A stretch of 64,000 bases of DNA, taken from Toxorhynchites rutilus septentrionalis. Its lineage: Eukaryota; Arthropoda; Insecta; Diptera; Culicidae. The notes beneath the pieces are model-generated. The model did no database searches and had not been told where the DNA came from. It worked only from the letters and a program-made list of their open reading frames with translations. Shown one piece after another: positions 11,640 through 22,377 of this stretch. Location: positions 97,681,015 to 97,745,014 of the forward strand of contig NC_073746.1 in the NCBI RefSeq assembly GCF_029784135.1, given 5' to 3'. The number at the start of each line of letters is the position of its first letter. Position 1 is the stretch's first letter. The position numbers and the translations under genes were made by a program.

Positions 11640-12790
11640 TGTAAAAGGGGCGGAGTCCCCATCAAACGAGGCCGGGGCCCTGAGTCGCGGATGTGACGCA
11701 ATCCGAGTCGGCCACCGACCACCGACTCGCCGTGTACCACCGTTTATCCAGTTATACTGAAACATAGGAGTGTTTCCGCCCAGATAATTTTCTGAACATA
11801 ATTCCAGAGATGATTGGACTCGCCACACTTGATGATGTAGAAGAAACAAGTTGAAATATAGCCAATGCTGATTGGCCTATACTGATACTTGGTTGATGGT
11901 TCCGCTAGAACTTTTAACTGTGCGGAATTTCACCAACCGATGAGAGAAAACGTTTTCTGTAAACATTCAGGTTCCACGTGATAATCAGAACACTTGATAG
12001 TTACACTTTTTCAGTATTTCACTACGATGGTTTATTTGCGTCTGAAAACGAAGTTCTGAACATTTAGTGCCCTATTTATACGGTACACGCTACGGTTAGT
12101 TCTATTGTATCTTTGCTCGGATATTCTGGAATGTTCGCTATGAACATTGGAGCTTTGTTTTATAGCGGATCCATTTCCATCCGTTCCTTTTCTATGACAA
12201 CTCCATTGTTATTGTTTTGATTCTACAACGTTATTGTTTTACTGTGCTGGGTGTTTGTGTAAACAAATCCCGAAAGTTCCTGAAGAAACAGGCAAATACG
12301 TATTGTTATGTATATATTCAAAAAAGCATTAATTATTCTACTTCTTTTCAGGTGCGGTTCCAGAACTTTCGCTGGGGATTCTTCCTTGTTTTTGATGTGC
12401 AACTTTCGTGAAAACAGAGGGTTTTTGTGCAGTGTTTTGTTGAATAAAACGGTTGAAAAATTAATGTTTTTTTCTCTGCTATTTGTTATCCGATTTTACA
12501 AACCGGGCCGTAAAAGAAGTCGATCCTTTATTTAGACCATTGGACATCAGACGGCATACGAGTTCCTGGTGTATTACGTTTGCCCGGTTAATTATAGCCC
12601 TGAGATATATCATTCATATCTCAATCCAAAAAATTACCGGACAAACGTATACCGTCCAGTGCTCGCTAACGATCGGTCGGACCTTACTAAAAGACCATCT
12701 CCCATGTGTCAAACTAACCGGACAATCGGTGGAACAAGAGGCCGCCGCTTCCGACGGTGGGTCGGCGGCCGACTCGGATTACGTCACCTC
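11640..12790. other. Region bounded by inverted GC-rich blocks
   Basis: A GC-rich block at about 11640-11735 contains, inverted, the sequence at 12767-12787: GGCCGACTCGGATTRCGTCA, with R differing between the two. The intervening kilobase is AT-rich with only weak open frames. This could be the two ends of a mobile element or two copies of a GC-rich repeat. No target duplication was found. Confidence 0.35.
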
Positions 12791-13287
12791 GGCGATTTGG
12801 GGAAACCTACAATTTATGCATTGTGCAGAATATTCCACCAAATTATCTATCTCCGAAAATGAGATACACCCAATACTGTCAGAATTTCTTCTTGATTTTC
12901 CTTCTCCATTGTATGAGAGCAATAATAACATTTCTGGACAATATTTTCAATGTTCCAACAGTCAAACACAAGTTAATTACAAAATCGTTCAAAAATAGTC
13001 GACCGACAGTTGGCTTGTGTGCGCGCTCTTCACCAACCCGACTGTTTGGTTAGCGCGGTGTGCTCACTAGATACCTAGTAATACCATAAAAAACCATGAA
13101 ATCGAACTATGGAAAATAAAACACATTTTTAAACCACAACAAGATTTACGTACCCAAACTCCGATTTTGCCATCTTCGCGTGCGATTCTCACGTTGCGTG
13201 AACAAAATTTTAAAGCGCTGCTGCTCAGTCATTCTACACGAATACACTTACAAAATGTCAGGTTTTTTAAACGCACACTAAAAAGAA

Positions 13288-14632
13288 TCACCTTAAAATA
13301 ATATTGACAACAGTTTGATTGTTCCACTTCTTAACTCGATCTACAAAGACGAAATCACAGTACAAAATAGGTGTGTTATTCTCTCTTATCAACACATCCG
13401 GCGATCCTTTTTTTGGTATTTCCCAGTTTCGAACAAAGATCAATTTCGCTTGTGCAAACATCAAATGGACTAACAGCACTTGTCACTATGCAATTGTAGA
13501 ACATATGGGAATTTAATTTTCCGAATTTTCCCTTTTTCCTTCAGAGTTTTCCGAAAATTTTCAATTGTCATGTTTGGTTGGAATATTTTTGGTTGAAATA
13601 TGTGTAGTATTTTTATGGAACCCCCTCTTCATTCCAGAGGAGGGAGGGGTATAGAAATTATAGAAACATTTCTTATACTCAAAAACCCTCACATCTCAAA
13701 TTGTGCTTGATTAGTTCTCGAGTTATGCAGAAGTTTGTGTTTCGTTTGTAAGGCAACCCCCCTTAGAGAAGGGGGGAAGGAGTGTATTCACCATGGAAAA
13801 CTTTCGTGCCCCGTAAACCTTCACATACCAATTTTGGTTTCATTTGCTTGATTAATTCTTGAGTAATGCAGAAATTTGTGTTTCATTTGTATGGCAACCT
13901 CCCCTTAAAGAGGGAGGTGGAGTGTCTAACCACCATAGAAACATTTATTACACCCTAAAACTTTCACATGCCAAATTTCGTTCCATTTGCTTGATTAATT
14001 CCCGAGTTATACAGAAATTTGTGTTTCCTTTGTATGGCAGCCCCCCTTAGAGAGGGGGGTGGAGTGTCTAACCACCATAGAAACATTTATTACGCCCTAA
14101 ATCTTCTACATGCCAAATTTTATGCCATTTGCTTGATTAATTCTCGAGTTATGCAAAAAATTGTGTTTCATTTGTATGGCAGCCCCCTCCTAAAGAGGAG
14201 GGTGGAGTGTCTAACCACCGTAAAAATATTTATAACACTCTAAAACCTCCACATGCCAAATTTGATTTAGTTTGCTTAATTAATTCTCGAGTTATGCAGA
14301 AATTTGTGTTTCATTTGTATGGCAGCCCTCCTTTAAAGAGGGGGGTGGAGTATCTAACCACCGTAAAAACATTTATTGCACCCTAACATGCCAAATTTGG
14401 TTTCGTTTGCTTGTTTAACTCTCGAGTAATGAAGAAATTTGTGTTTCATTTGTTTGACAGACCCCCACCCTCTTAGAGAGAGAGGAGGGGTCTGGAAATA
14501 TAATAAAAACCTTCCCCGACCCCAAAAACCCCTACATACCAATTTTCATGTCGATCGGTTCAGTAGTTTCCGAGTCCATAAGAATCAGACAGACAGACAG
14601 ACAGAAATCCATTTTTTTATATATAGATATGT
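13288..14632 (+). mobile_element. VNTR-bearing dispersed element, copy A
   Basis: The element has three parts. A leader at about 13288-13600 is shared with copy B (for example CTCTTATCAACACAT near 13384). A block rich in GGAAAATT-type sequence follows near 13510-13560. Then comes an array of about six units of ~142 bp, each holding AGAAATTTGTGTTTCATTTG, a CCCCTTAGAG / GGGGGTGGAG hairpin-like pair and ACATTTATT. The 3' end has (CAGA)n followed by AATCCATTTTT and TATATATAG. The tail style resembles the 3' ends of insect non-LTR (RTE-like) elements or SINEs. A Tc1 relic abuts directly at 14633. Confidence 0.7.
13600..14560 (+). repeat. ~142 bp tandem array (about six units)
   Basis: The phrase CGAGTTATGCAG or a close variant recurs at about 13719, 13860, 14003, 14145, 14287 and 14423, giving periods of 136-143 bp. 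Each unit contains a C-run / G-run inverted pair that could fold. Confidence 0.85.
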
Positions 14633-15340
14633 CCTCCTTTAGCCTTCGGGACAGACTGCAAGCACCTCCGCATGCTCTCCACTAGGTTCTTTGGGTACTT
14701 TTGGACTCAAAATTCTTGCTTTTATTGGTGACACTAGTTTGGTTAACTCTGGTATCCAGAATCACCCAAAAAACTCTGGTATCCAGAATCACCCAAGACT
14801 TGGTTGTCTTGAAGTATGCTTCAGGTCGGTGTACTCCTGAAAAACGAACTTCTCTTCAAGGCCCATCTGGATCAGCAAAACCTCCAGATTTTCCCGCAGA
14901 ATGTTGATGTAGAAATCTGTCGTCATTATCCCGTCGGTTTTCACGAGGTATCACATTCCACCCCATGAAAACTCCATTATCTGCGTTACACACAAAGCCG
15001 CCGCTATCGGTTAAACGGCCCGAATTTTGATTCGTTCGATCAGATAATCGCGTTCCAGAACTCTGGGAACATATCAACAAATTCCAAAGCAAACTCAAAC
15101 TGGATGGACGCTTCCGGGCAATTTTGTTATTCCCCTGTGCTATAACGAGACGGTGGCGAAAAGTTCGACCGAAAACTAGTAGCTGAAGGATTTTCCGAAT
15201 CTCGCGCACAGTTACGATTTACTTCGAACATGAACTCGATATTCGTTCTTGGATCCGTTTTGTGCATCCTCGGCCAGAGCTATCCACCACTTATCCCAAC
15301 GTTTTTAGTTTCAGGAGAATTTTCTCCACCTAGCTCATAC
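14633..15340 (-). pseudogene. Tc1-like transposase relic
   Basis: On the minus strand, near 15090-15030, frames give FPEFWNA and SNESKFGPFN, the Tc1 block around the first catalytic residue, with Asp apparently replaced by Asn. Further on, GWNVIPR and a segment resembling DDRFLHQH follow. Close to 14690-14635 lies LVESMRRCLQSVPKAKGGH, the characteristic Tc1 C-terminus. Stops and frameshifts separate these pieces and the middle is rearranged. The C-terminal end is cut by the tail of the VNTR element at 14632. The region upstream of 15210 is too decayed to assign. Confidence 0.65.
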
Positions 15341-16355
15341 TGTGCATCCTAGCGACAGCCTAGTGCGATTCACAGTTTTGCACATCATAAATCACAAATT
15401 TTTGGATACACAAGGGAACTGTTTTCGAAATCACTGCGTTCTCCTTATTTTCAACTGAATCAAATGCGATCACGTGTACAAATGCACAAGGTTGGGCCAT
15501 TCGCTTCAAAACATGTCAAAATTTAAAAACATAAGCAATCGAGGGGGCTTCCGATAAAAACTAATCGAAAACATATCGATTTTCGAAGCAGGCACCTTTT
15601 TTGTCATTGATTTTTTTGTTTCTCCAAGTGAATTCGACCAAGATGCTGAACTAAAGGTGTTTCGTTCTTGACACTTTCAGGACATGACGTGAGACGAGTA
15701 GCGAGACGTAACTTTCAGAATTATTTACTTTTTGTTTGGGTTTGTGGTTATGATTTCAATGTCAACTCGCTAAGGAAAATAATTGAAGAAAAAAATAAAC
15801 AAATATATATTCGTGGAATATAGTGCACAACCTCCTTTTGCTCTAGCCAATTACTTGTAACGGCCCTTTCCGGATCTCATTCCCGGTATATGCACAGCAT
15901 TCTCCTCCTTCCTGAGCGAAATCAGTGGAGCCACAATCAGCGTTATTTTTTGTCACCATCGCCGTAAGCTGATAGTACTCTTTTCCCCGCCGATGGGAGC
16001 CAAACAGAAGTACATTTTGCTTGGAAAGAAAGGCGAAAAGATATACTAAAACATCCTTCTGCACTGTTATGATTCGACAATAAAGCGCGAGCAGCTATTT
16101 TGCCAACGAATGCATTTGTCACCAACAAATACGACTTGTTTTGTAAACAAATTTGTTTTTTCACGAGTAATGGCCGAACAGCAATTTTGACATTGCGGTC
16201 CACCTATAGTACAACGCCTTGAATTCGACCAGTCAAGTACGAGATCTTGGTTGTGAGAATGGAACAGCACGAGCCTTCGGAAAGAAATTCCAAAAATGAT
16301 CAGGTGGCACTTTATTTGCCTATCAGTGTACCTTCATCCGAAATAAAATACTCCC
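15341..16355. other. No gene seen
   Basis: AT-rich with a slightly GC-richer block near 15840-16070. The 60-90 codon minus-strand frames there show no recognisable domain. Confidence 0.4.
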
Positions 16356-16361
16356 ACAAAT

Positions 16362-16672
16362 GATGAAATTGCCATCGTTATCTTCCATGAAGATGTTGGA
16401 CCCCATGATATTGTTTTAGAGCGGCGTAATGATAAGGAATTGCAATATCCACTCATGTTCTGCCATAAAGAGGATGGATATCACTTCCAGATCACAATGA
16501 TCAATCCATTGACAGTTTAGTAAACGTCCAATTTATTCTTTTAGGGTTTCAGTACAAAGTTTCTGTAATGTTTTGCAGTTGAAGAAAAAATCAAGAAAGT
16601 GCGCTCTCTGAACTTTTACGCATACCGTATGATGGGTAGTCAGGATGTTGATAACCAATTGTTGCAATATAA
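16362..16672 (+). pseudogene. Helitron Rep/helicase fragment
   Basis: The frame from 16362 reads DEIAIVIFHEDVGPHDIVL, then ELQYPLMFCHKEDGYHFQI and INPLT, before a TAG at 16518-16520. After about 60 bp, another frame reads KKVRSLNFYAYRMM and NQLLQY. This order (DIVL, LQYPLMF, GYHF, then FYAYR) is characteristic of the N-terminal Helitron-like region upstream of the rolling-circle Rep domain. The interruption could be a small intron or simple decay. The splice phase I tried does not restore the frame. Homology stops at 16672, where the end of the next TIR element begins. The Rep HUH motifs and helicase are absent. Confidence 0.7.
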
Positions 16673-17690
16673 GGTAAATGATTTTGGTTTGTCCAGTCGA
16701 AAATATGATCATGGTTTGTCCACTGTTTTGAATGCTCTAATTCAGCACACCTTTGTCAAATCAGGTATTCGGATGTTTCAAAACATATTAATAAAATTGC
16801 CTTTTCGTGATTTACAGTAGTTTTATAGTATATTTCAACGGAATCACATGTTAAAATATACCTTCTATAGGTGTCAATGCGCCTCTCGTTCGAGCTAACT
16901 TTTAATCGATCACCTGATGATTATTTGGCACGTATTCAGACCTTTTCTGGATTATAACACTTACAAATATAGTAAACATCATGCTTGCACACCATTTGTA
17001 TCAGATTTGCATAGCTAAACCATTAAATTAACGCATTTTGATGAACTCAATTCTGATCATGAGTTGTCCAATTCAATAATGTTGTTTTGTCCACATGATT
17101 TCGATGGCATCCGCTTGGCGCGCTGCAGTTTATTTACTGTGTCCTTCGCGCATAGCAGAAATAATGTTTCTTTATGTTGAGTGTGTTGAGGGTAACACTT
17201 TTAAAATGCCCAAGAAAAGGCAATATTCTGAAGGAAGCCTAAAGCATGAATGGACCAATATGATGACAGTAAACTCAAGCAATGATGAATGCAATATCTA
17301 CTTGAGAATTCGAATGTTTTCATTCGAAAATAGTTATTTCTAAAACCGGGCAAACCATGATAATTTTGACGTAGGACTACGTCTTTCATTTCTATACCGG
17401 GGTGTAAAATCAAAGTTTCGAAAACGAAAGCGTTACGCCGGAGACCGAGATTTTGAGCGTGAATAGCTCCTAAACAACTGAACGAAATGGTATGATAAAC
17501 ACTTCATTCAAAAGATAAAATGTCTACGCGTTATATACTTGTTACTTTTTGATCCAAAAACTTGTTTCAATAGCCTTAAAATTGCTTTCAAAACAGGCTA
17601 TTGAAATCACAAATCAGTATATAAGCGAGTGGCGCTCGGAAATCCACTCAGTTGTGATTGCGCAACGATTGAGGTACGATCGCTGGAATG

Positions 17691-18240
17691 AATGGATGTT
17701 TCCCTAACACAGACTTCAAAACCATGGAGCATGGGGAAATCGGCATTGCAAAATAGATGCAAGCTGCGGGTACTTTTGTACTCGTTTGCGTTTCTGCAGA
17801 TCGGAATGTTTCCCTAACACAAATTTCAAAACCATGGAGCCTGTGGGAATCAACATTGCAAAATAGATGCAGGCTGCGGGTACCTTTGTACTCGCTTGCA
17901 TTTCTGCAAATCGGAATGTTTCCCTAACACAGATTTCAAAACCATGAAGCCTGGGAAAATCGGCATTGCAAAATAGATGCAAGCTGTGGGTATTTTTGCA
18001 CTCGCTTGCATTTCTGCAAATCGGAATGTTTCCCTAGCACAGATTTCAAAACCATGGAGCCTAGGGAAGTCGGCATTGCAAATTGGATGCAAGTTGCGGG
18101 TAGTTTTGTACTCGCTTGCATTTTTGAAACCTGAAATTTTTTTTCCCAATACAGATTCCGAAACCAAGAAGTTGTGAAAATCGGCATTGCAGATACATGG
18201 AGGTCGGCAGTGCTTTTAAATCTCCATGAATTTTTGAACT
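17691..18240. repeat. 110 bp tandem array (about five units)
   Basis: TCGGAATGTTTCCCTA-type starts fall at 17801, 17911 and 18021, with diverged units at about 17691 and 18131, an exact 110 bp period. Each unit contains TTTCAAAACCATGGAGCC and GGCATTGCAAAAT. Related units occur in reverse at about 32180-32360 and singly near 62110. Confidence 0.9.
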
Positions 18241-18340
18241 CCGGAATTAATTTGCTAACACGGTCTACAAAAGCGGGTACAAATGCAACGCTTCGGCTCG
18301 GTTATTCAAGACTGCATTGGAAGAAATCCCTTCATGTTGC

Positions 18341-18425
18341 CAGCTCACTGAATTTCTACGCATACCGTTTGATGATTAGGCAAAATGTACCCAATGAGGA
18401 ACATCCGAGGTGCGATTATTGCTAA
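18341..18425 (+). pseudogene. Second small Helitron-like coding piece
   Basis: The frame gives SSLNFYAYRLMIRQNVPNE before a stop, matching the SLNFYAYRMM segment of the Helitron fragment at about 16600. It lies inside element E1, so E1 or its ancestor has picked up or derives from Helitron sequence. Only about 25 residues can be recognised. Confidence 0.5.
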
Positions 18426-18760
18426 TTGAAAATACACAAATTATTACTAAGACAACGGCAGTCCTACGTCAACCATGCGGTTATATCATAGATATAACCC
18501 ATCCATAGTTTTTTGTACAAATTATGATCAGAGGTGGTCAAACCATGATCATAATTTCTCTTTGAGGAAAATCGTTAAAAAACATAAAAATTTGAAAAAT
18601 GTCAACGCCTTATGGTAGTATTAGCAACTATAGACTTGGGGCTTTTCAACAAACCCAAACTCGTATCGATTATATGTGATTTTCATGAAGAAAAATCGAT
18701 TTGCATTCACTAGTTGCGTAAAAAAAACCCCAAATCGGACAAACCATGATCATTCACCCT

Positions 18761-20460
18761 AGTCGATTGTTCCGTTATTCCCCGTTGTGCGAAATCAAAC
18801 TATCAACAAATGAGAACCAAAAAAGTTCGTATTTACCCAATTTCAATAGTGGCGTTTAATAACTTGTGAAATGAGTAAGACTTCACTAAACTAAAAATGC
18901 GATAAGACTGTCAAAAAAATCCAACCAATTCTTTCCTGCAACTGAAATGGTCCTGTGGAATCTGACCCTTTACAAACTCTTCCTTAGAATCACATTGGTG
19001 TACACGCGGTCGAAAAATTCTTAAAACAAAACCACATTTTAGAAACAAGTAAATATGTTCCAGCGACCTCCTACTTCGTTACGGCTAGCCCGAAAATTCC
19101 GACCCAGTAAACGTGTAATTTCCCATGATTGTCCAGCTTCGCAGTGCTTATAAAAAAGAGAATACATTGTCCATCTCCATTCCACTATCCGTAGTCCGAT
19201 AAATTGGAATGATTTATGATGTTGTACATGTTTTCTCCTTCACGTCACTAAATCTCTCAAATGTTCTTTTGGTTTTCATCTTGCTTCCTCCACGCATTCC
19301 GTCGTCTCCTGCCTTTGCTGTGCCAGCGGCACCGGCAGGACCTGTGATGCTTCAAGCGCACACAAACATTGCTCAGCTTCCCCGTTCGAGGAAGTCAATA
19401 AAACTGTTTTGATTTTATTATAATTAGTGCTTGTAAACAGAGTGTCTCACTCACGCTATAACACACATTCCCGATGATGGATTCCGGCTACCCGGACCCC
19501 GGACCGGTACGGGGCGTGTTTGTTAACCATAAAGCTCCAGGAGAAGCCGTTCGCTGGCAGCTGGATATCGACCTACTGCTGGTGATAACGTTTTCGATAA
19601 AGAAAATTAACATCGTCCGGAGACAACTTGATCCCTTGAGGCCCCGTGGAAATCAATCCTCCCCGACTCCGATGATGTCGAGTGATTAGGCTTTATGGCA
19701 TCACCGCTATCTTTTCTTTTGTGACGCGCTCAGCAATCGATAAAATACGATTGGGGGGACTGAGTTTTATGGTGATTTTTGAGATTTATTGTACAAGGAT
19801 CGAATGTCTCTGTTAATGTTGTGGTATTTGGTTTGGGCTCGGGGTGACAAAAAATTAGTTTATACTGTTTCAGCTGATTCCTTCCTACGCGATAACATTA
19901 TGGTAATTGTTCCGAATCGATGATCTTTTGGCAAATCGCGAGCATACAAAATTAAACAAACTGCTCAGATGTAGGCAAATCAATCATCCCGGTTTCCTTT
20001 CATCTGGCCAAGCGTTTCAAATTTTGAACTGCTGAAACATATTCATTTGAGCATCGTTTCTCCAATTGAGCCTATAGTTTGACCGACTTGCTTACGAGAG
20101 CACATTATCTAAATACGACAGATCGTGTCTACCAGACGGAGTTATGCAAACAATTACGATGCCGCTCGTCAAAGGAAATGTTTTATGCATTTCTCCTTGC
20201 AAAACAATCGCCGTCGACCCACTAAACTAAGGATTTTGATTTGCAACGATTTTTCGATCAACAAGTCCCGCCTCTGTCCAACACGCTGGCGTTATTCAAA
20301 CAATTAGACTTGATAATTTGACTGCGACACATGTTCTGCATTGCACGCGCGAATCTGGCGGCTGAAAATTACTCCTCCGCACTCGCTACTTCCCGAATCG
20401 GGCGTCGAACCAATGTCACTTTCCCTGGTGACTAATCGATGTCGATTTGATTGAGCTGGC
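18761..20460. other. Mostly non-coding; one short GC-richer open frame
   Basis: No transposon signature was recognised. A GC-richer block at 19280-19690 differs from its surroundings and holds the small frame listed separately. The rest is AT-rich without structure I can name. Confidence 0.4.
19474..19689 (+). CDS. Hypothetical 71-residue open frame
   Basis: The ATG at 19474 opens a frame beginning MMDSGYPDPGPVRGVFVNHK and ending SSD before a TAG. It has mixed, protein-like composition and a hydrophobic DLLLVITFSI stretch near the middle, in a GC-richer block than its flanks. No domain is recognised. It could be a fragment of a host exon or chance. No splice sites were established. Confidence 0.2.
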   Translation: MMDSGYPDPGPVRGVFVNHKAPGEAVRWQLDIDLLLVITFSIKKINIVRRQLDPLRPRGNQSSPTPMMSSD

Positions 20461-20581
20461 GTCAAATGCAGTTTTTATTCAAAAACAATGTAGCACGAAA
20501 CAAAAGATGCAAAAACACATTAAATGTTTTCCTTTTTTATGTTTGGTTTGAAGTTGGTACAAACACCATTTTGTTCTTCAA

Positions 20582-21454
20582 TTATAAACAATGGCAAACA
20601 ATGGTAAACATCGAATATGGAAAAGATTCGACTGAAATATTCAACGTAACGTGACCTTGATTTCTGATATGTGGGGAGTTGATATTCATCCAGGCTTTTT
20701 CTAAAGCGTTCCAAAGCAGTTTGTCGCGGTTGATGACATCTCCCTTGTCGACATTTTGATCTAAAACGATCCGGGCTTTATGATGGCCAATCCAATATCT
20801 TAATATGTGAAGCAAGGAAGTACGCAGTGGTTTTGTGGACGGTATTCCTAGGATCGTGGTTTTGTTGAAAAATGAACTTCTTAGCTTAGTCAACTTTTCG
20901 CACCGACTCTTTAGGACTCCAGGTTTCGTCCAAACTCGTGCTCCTTGTTTGCGGCCGAAGAGTTTAAAATTACTTTTATCGCTCCAGATAACCTGTTTCC
21001 AAAACACTATCGGTTTGTTGATGTAGTTTTGGGCGAATTTGAGGCATCCTGCAGAAATAAACATCGGCTAAAAATATTTGCTGAATACAAAGTAAACAAA
21101 ACTGTTAACATTTCGAATCAATGGTTGTCCTTGGGCAAATCCATTACTGTAGTCTTCTATGCACAGTTCTTTCGAGGATATTTAAGTCAGCATTTTCTCG
21201 AATCTCTCGGCGAAAGGATTTCTAGCAATTTCTCAAGAAATTCGGCGATCATCGCAGGTTGTAGTCTTCCGCTTCCTTCCACCATTGGTCCGATTCGCTA
21301 CGCTTTCTAATTCTACATGTTTTTTTTGCATATTTTTCGTGTTCCTGCTTCACTTAAATTGTATTTTTGAGCAATTTCTCTATAAGAAAGACCTTCCTGA
21401 AGGTTTTTGGTTATAAGTTTACGGATATCTACGGAAACTTGCTTTTTCCCCATC
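20582..21454 (-). pseudogene. Tc1-like transposase with internal deletion
   Basis: On the minus strand an ATG near 21454 starts MGKKQVSVDIRKLITKN, then SYREIAQKYNLSEAG, a Tc1 helix-turn-helix, followed by a stop at about 21319. From about 21050 a 160-codon frame gives LKFAQNYINKPIVFWKQVIW and SDKSNFKLFGRK, the first catalytic Asp block with Glu changed to Lys, and WTKPG. The region with the second Asp and the Glu is missing or scrambled. RDKLLWNALEKAW and a degraded NQGHVT tail follow. Usual length is about 340 residues. This copy cannot encode a working DDE enzyme. Terminal repeats were not found. Confidence 0.75.
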
Positions 21455-21675
21455 TTATCAGATCGAGCCGCACACTAAAAATGATAAACAAATCATCGAA
21501 CACATTGTTTTGAAGTTTCTTTGCAGGGATAGGTGTATTTTTAGACTTATGAGGGGTAAGGCACTTTTAAAAAGAAATTTTAAACTGACGTCACCACGGA
21601 TAACGAAAATCGCGGATAACGCAACGCAAAACCACTCACTGACAAATTGCGGATAGTTCTATAGAATCTGTGGTG

Positions 21676-21910
21676 TGAATATGGATAATTCCTTAACTCT
21701 TTGATAATAATTTAGTGGTTCTGAAAAGTGCCGTTTAGTTTGATTCTCGGGTATTGGTTGTTCACTCCATCAGTGGTAAAATTGGTGCGATGATAGCAGA
21801 AGGATGTTGGTTAGTCGTTGGATGGTGCAATGCGATAAAAGATGTCGGAATAGATTGAATATGATGAAAGTTCCCCTCTATGACCCTGACCCTAGAATCC
21901 TGTATATAAA
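21676..21910 (-). repeat. Repeat with decayed histone-like 3' end
   Basis: This stretch is homologous over more than 200 bp to 31505-31760. On the minus strand both contain a histone-mRNA-like stem-loop followed by ATTATCAAAGAGTT. Here the stem is degraded (GGCACTTTTCAGAACC). The flanking phrases CATCCAACGAC and CAACATCCTTCTG match the other copy. Confidence 0.55.
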
Positions 21911-22377
21911 AAACAATTAAAAATAGAATGAATAGTTTTTGCATTGTAATTTTCGCTTCAAAACAACGGAACACGATGCGTCAACGCAAATTTCACTAAT
22001 AACACTTCAGAGTAGACAGCTCAAACCGGAGAATTCGTTCTCGAATGATGCGCGAACAAACATTTGTGATGATTGATTTGCAATTTCAGAAGATTCAAAA
22101 AAATTTTTTCAGCTTTTTTGCTATTATCAGCCAAACTGCTACCTGATGTTGGTAGGGGAACTGAGGGTAAGACGCAATGTACCACCGTCGAAAATTACGA
22201 AAAAAGTGGTGATTGCCAGTATTTTTCTGTACTACTTTTTATAATTATTAATTACAAGAAATGTTAACCATAAAAACAATTTTATTAACCAAGCCATGAT
22301 GAGACAAATCGTCTAACTACGGAGATTTAAAAAAAGTTTACTGTCACCGAATCACTCAAAAATTTTCTTCAATTCTG

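Larger units (their letters stand above)
17366..18472. mobile_element. TTGACGTAGGA-TIR element with 110 bp repeats (E1)
   Basis: The ends are TTGACGTAGGACT at 17366 and its inverse at 18472. The left end continues ACGTCTTTCATTTC, a signature also seen, inverted, at the right end of the element at 31473-32634 and in the fragment at about 37058-37117. Inside are a 110 bp tandem array and a short Helitron-like coding piece. No transposase was recognised. Confidence 0.65.
16671..18760. mobile_element. TIR element interrupting the Helitron fragment
   Basis: The left end near 16673 (GGTAAATGATTTTGGTTTG) and the right end near 18740-18760 match in inverse orientation at about 20 of 24 positions. 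Extra GGTTTGTCCA-like motifs occur inside both ends (about 16712 and 17088; inverse at 17350 and 18540). No transposase was seen and no target duplication could be fixed. It contains a second TIR element (17366-18472). Confidence 0.55.

Noticed and set aside
12483..12998. 171-codon plus-strand frame
   Set aside because: It starts from TTG, with the first ATG far downstream. It crosses the GC-rich inverted block and shows no family features.
13600..14560. Regular repeats that might suggest a CRISPR array
   Set aside because: The genome is eukaryotic, the whole ~142 bp unit repeats rather than short repeats with unique spacers, and the same array lies in a dispersed element.
16520..16578. Possible 59 bp intron in the Helitron fragment (GTAAAC to TTTTGCAG)
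   Set aside because: Splicing at these sites does not restore the downstream reading frame in my reading, so decay is the simpler explanation.
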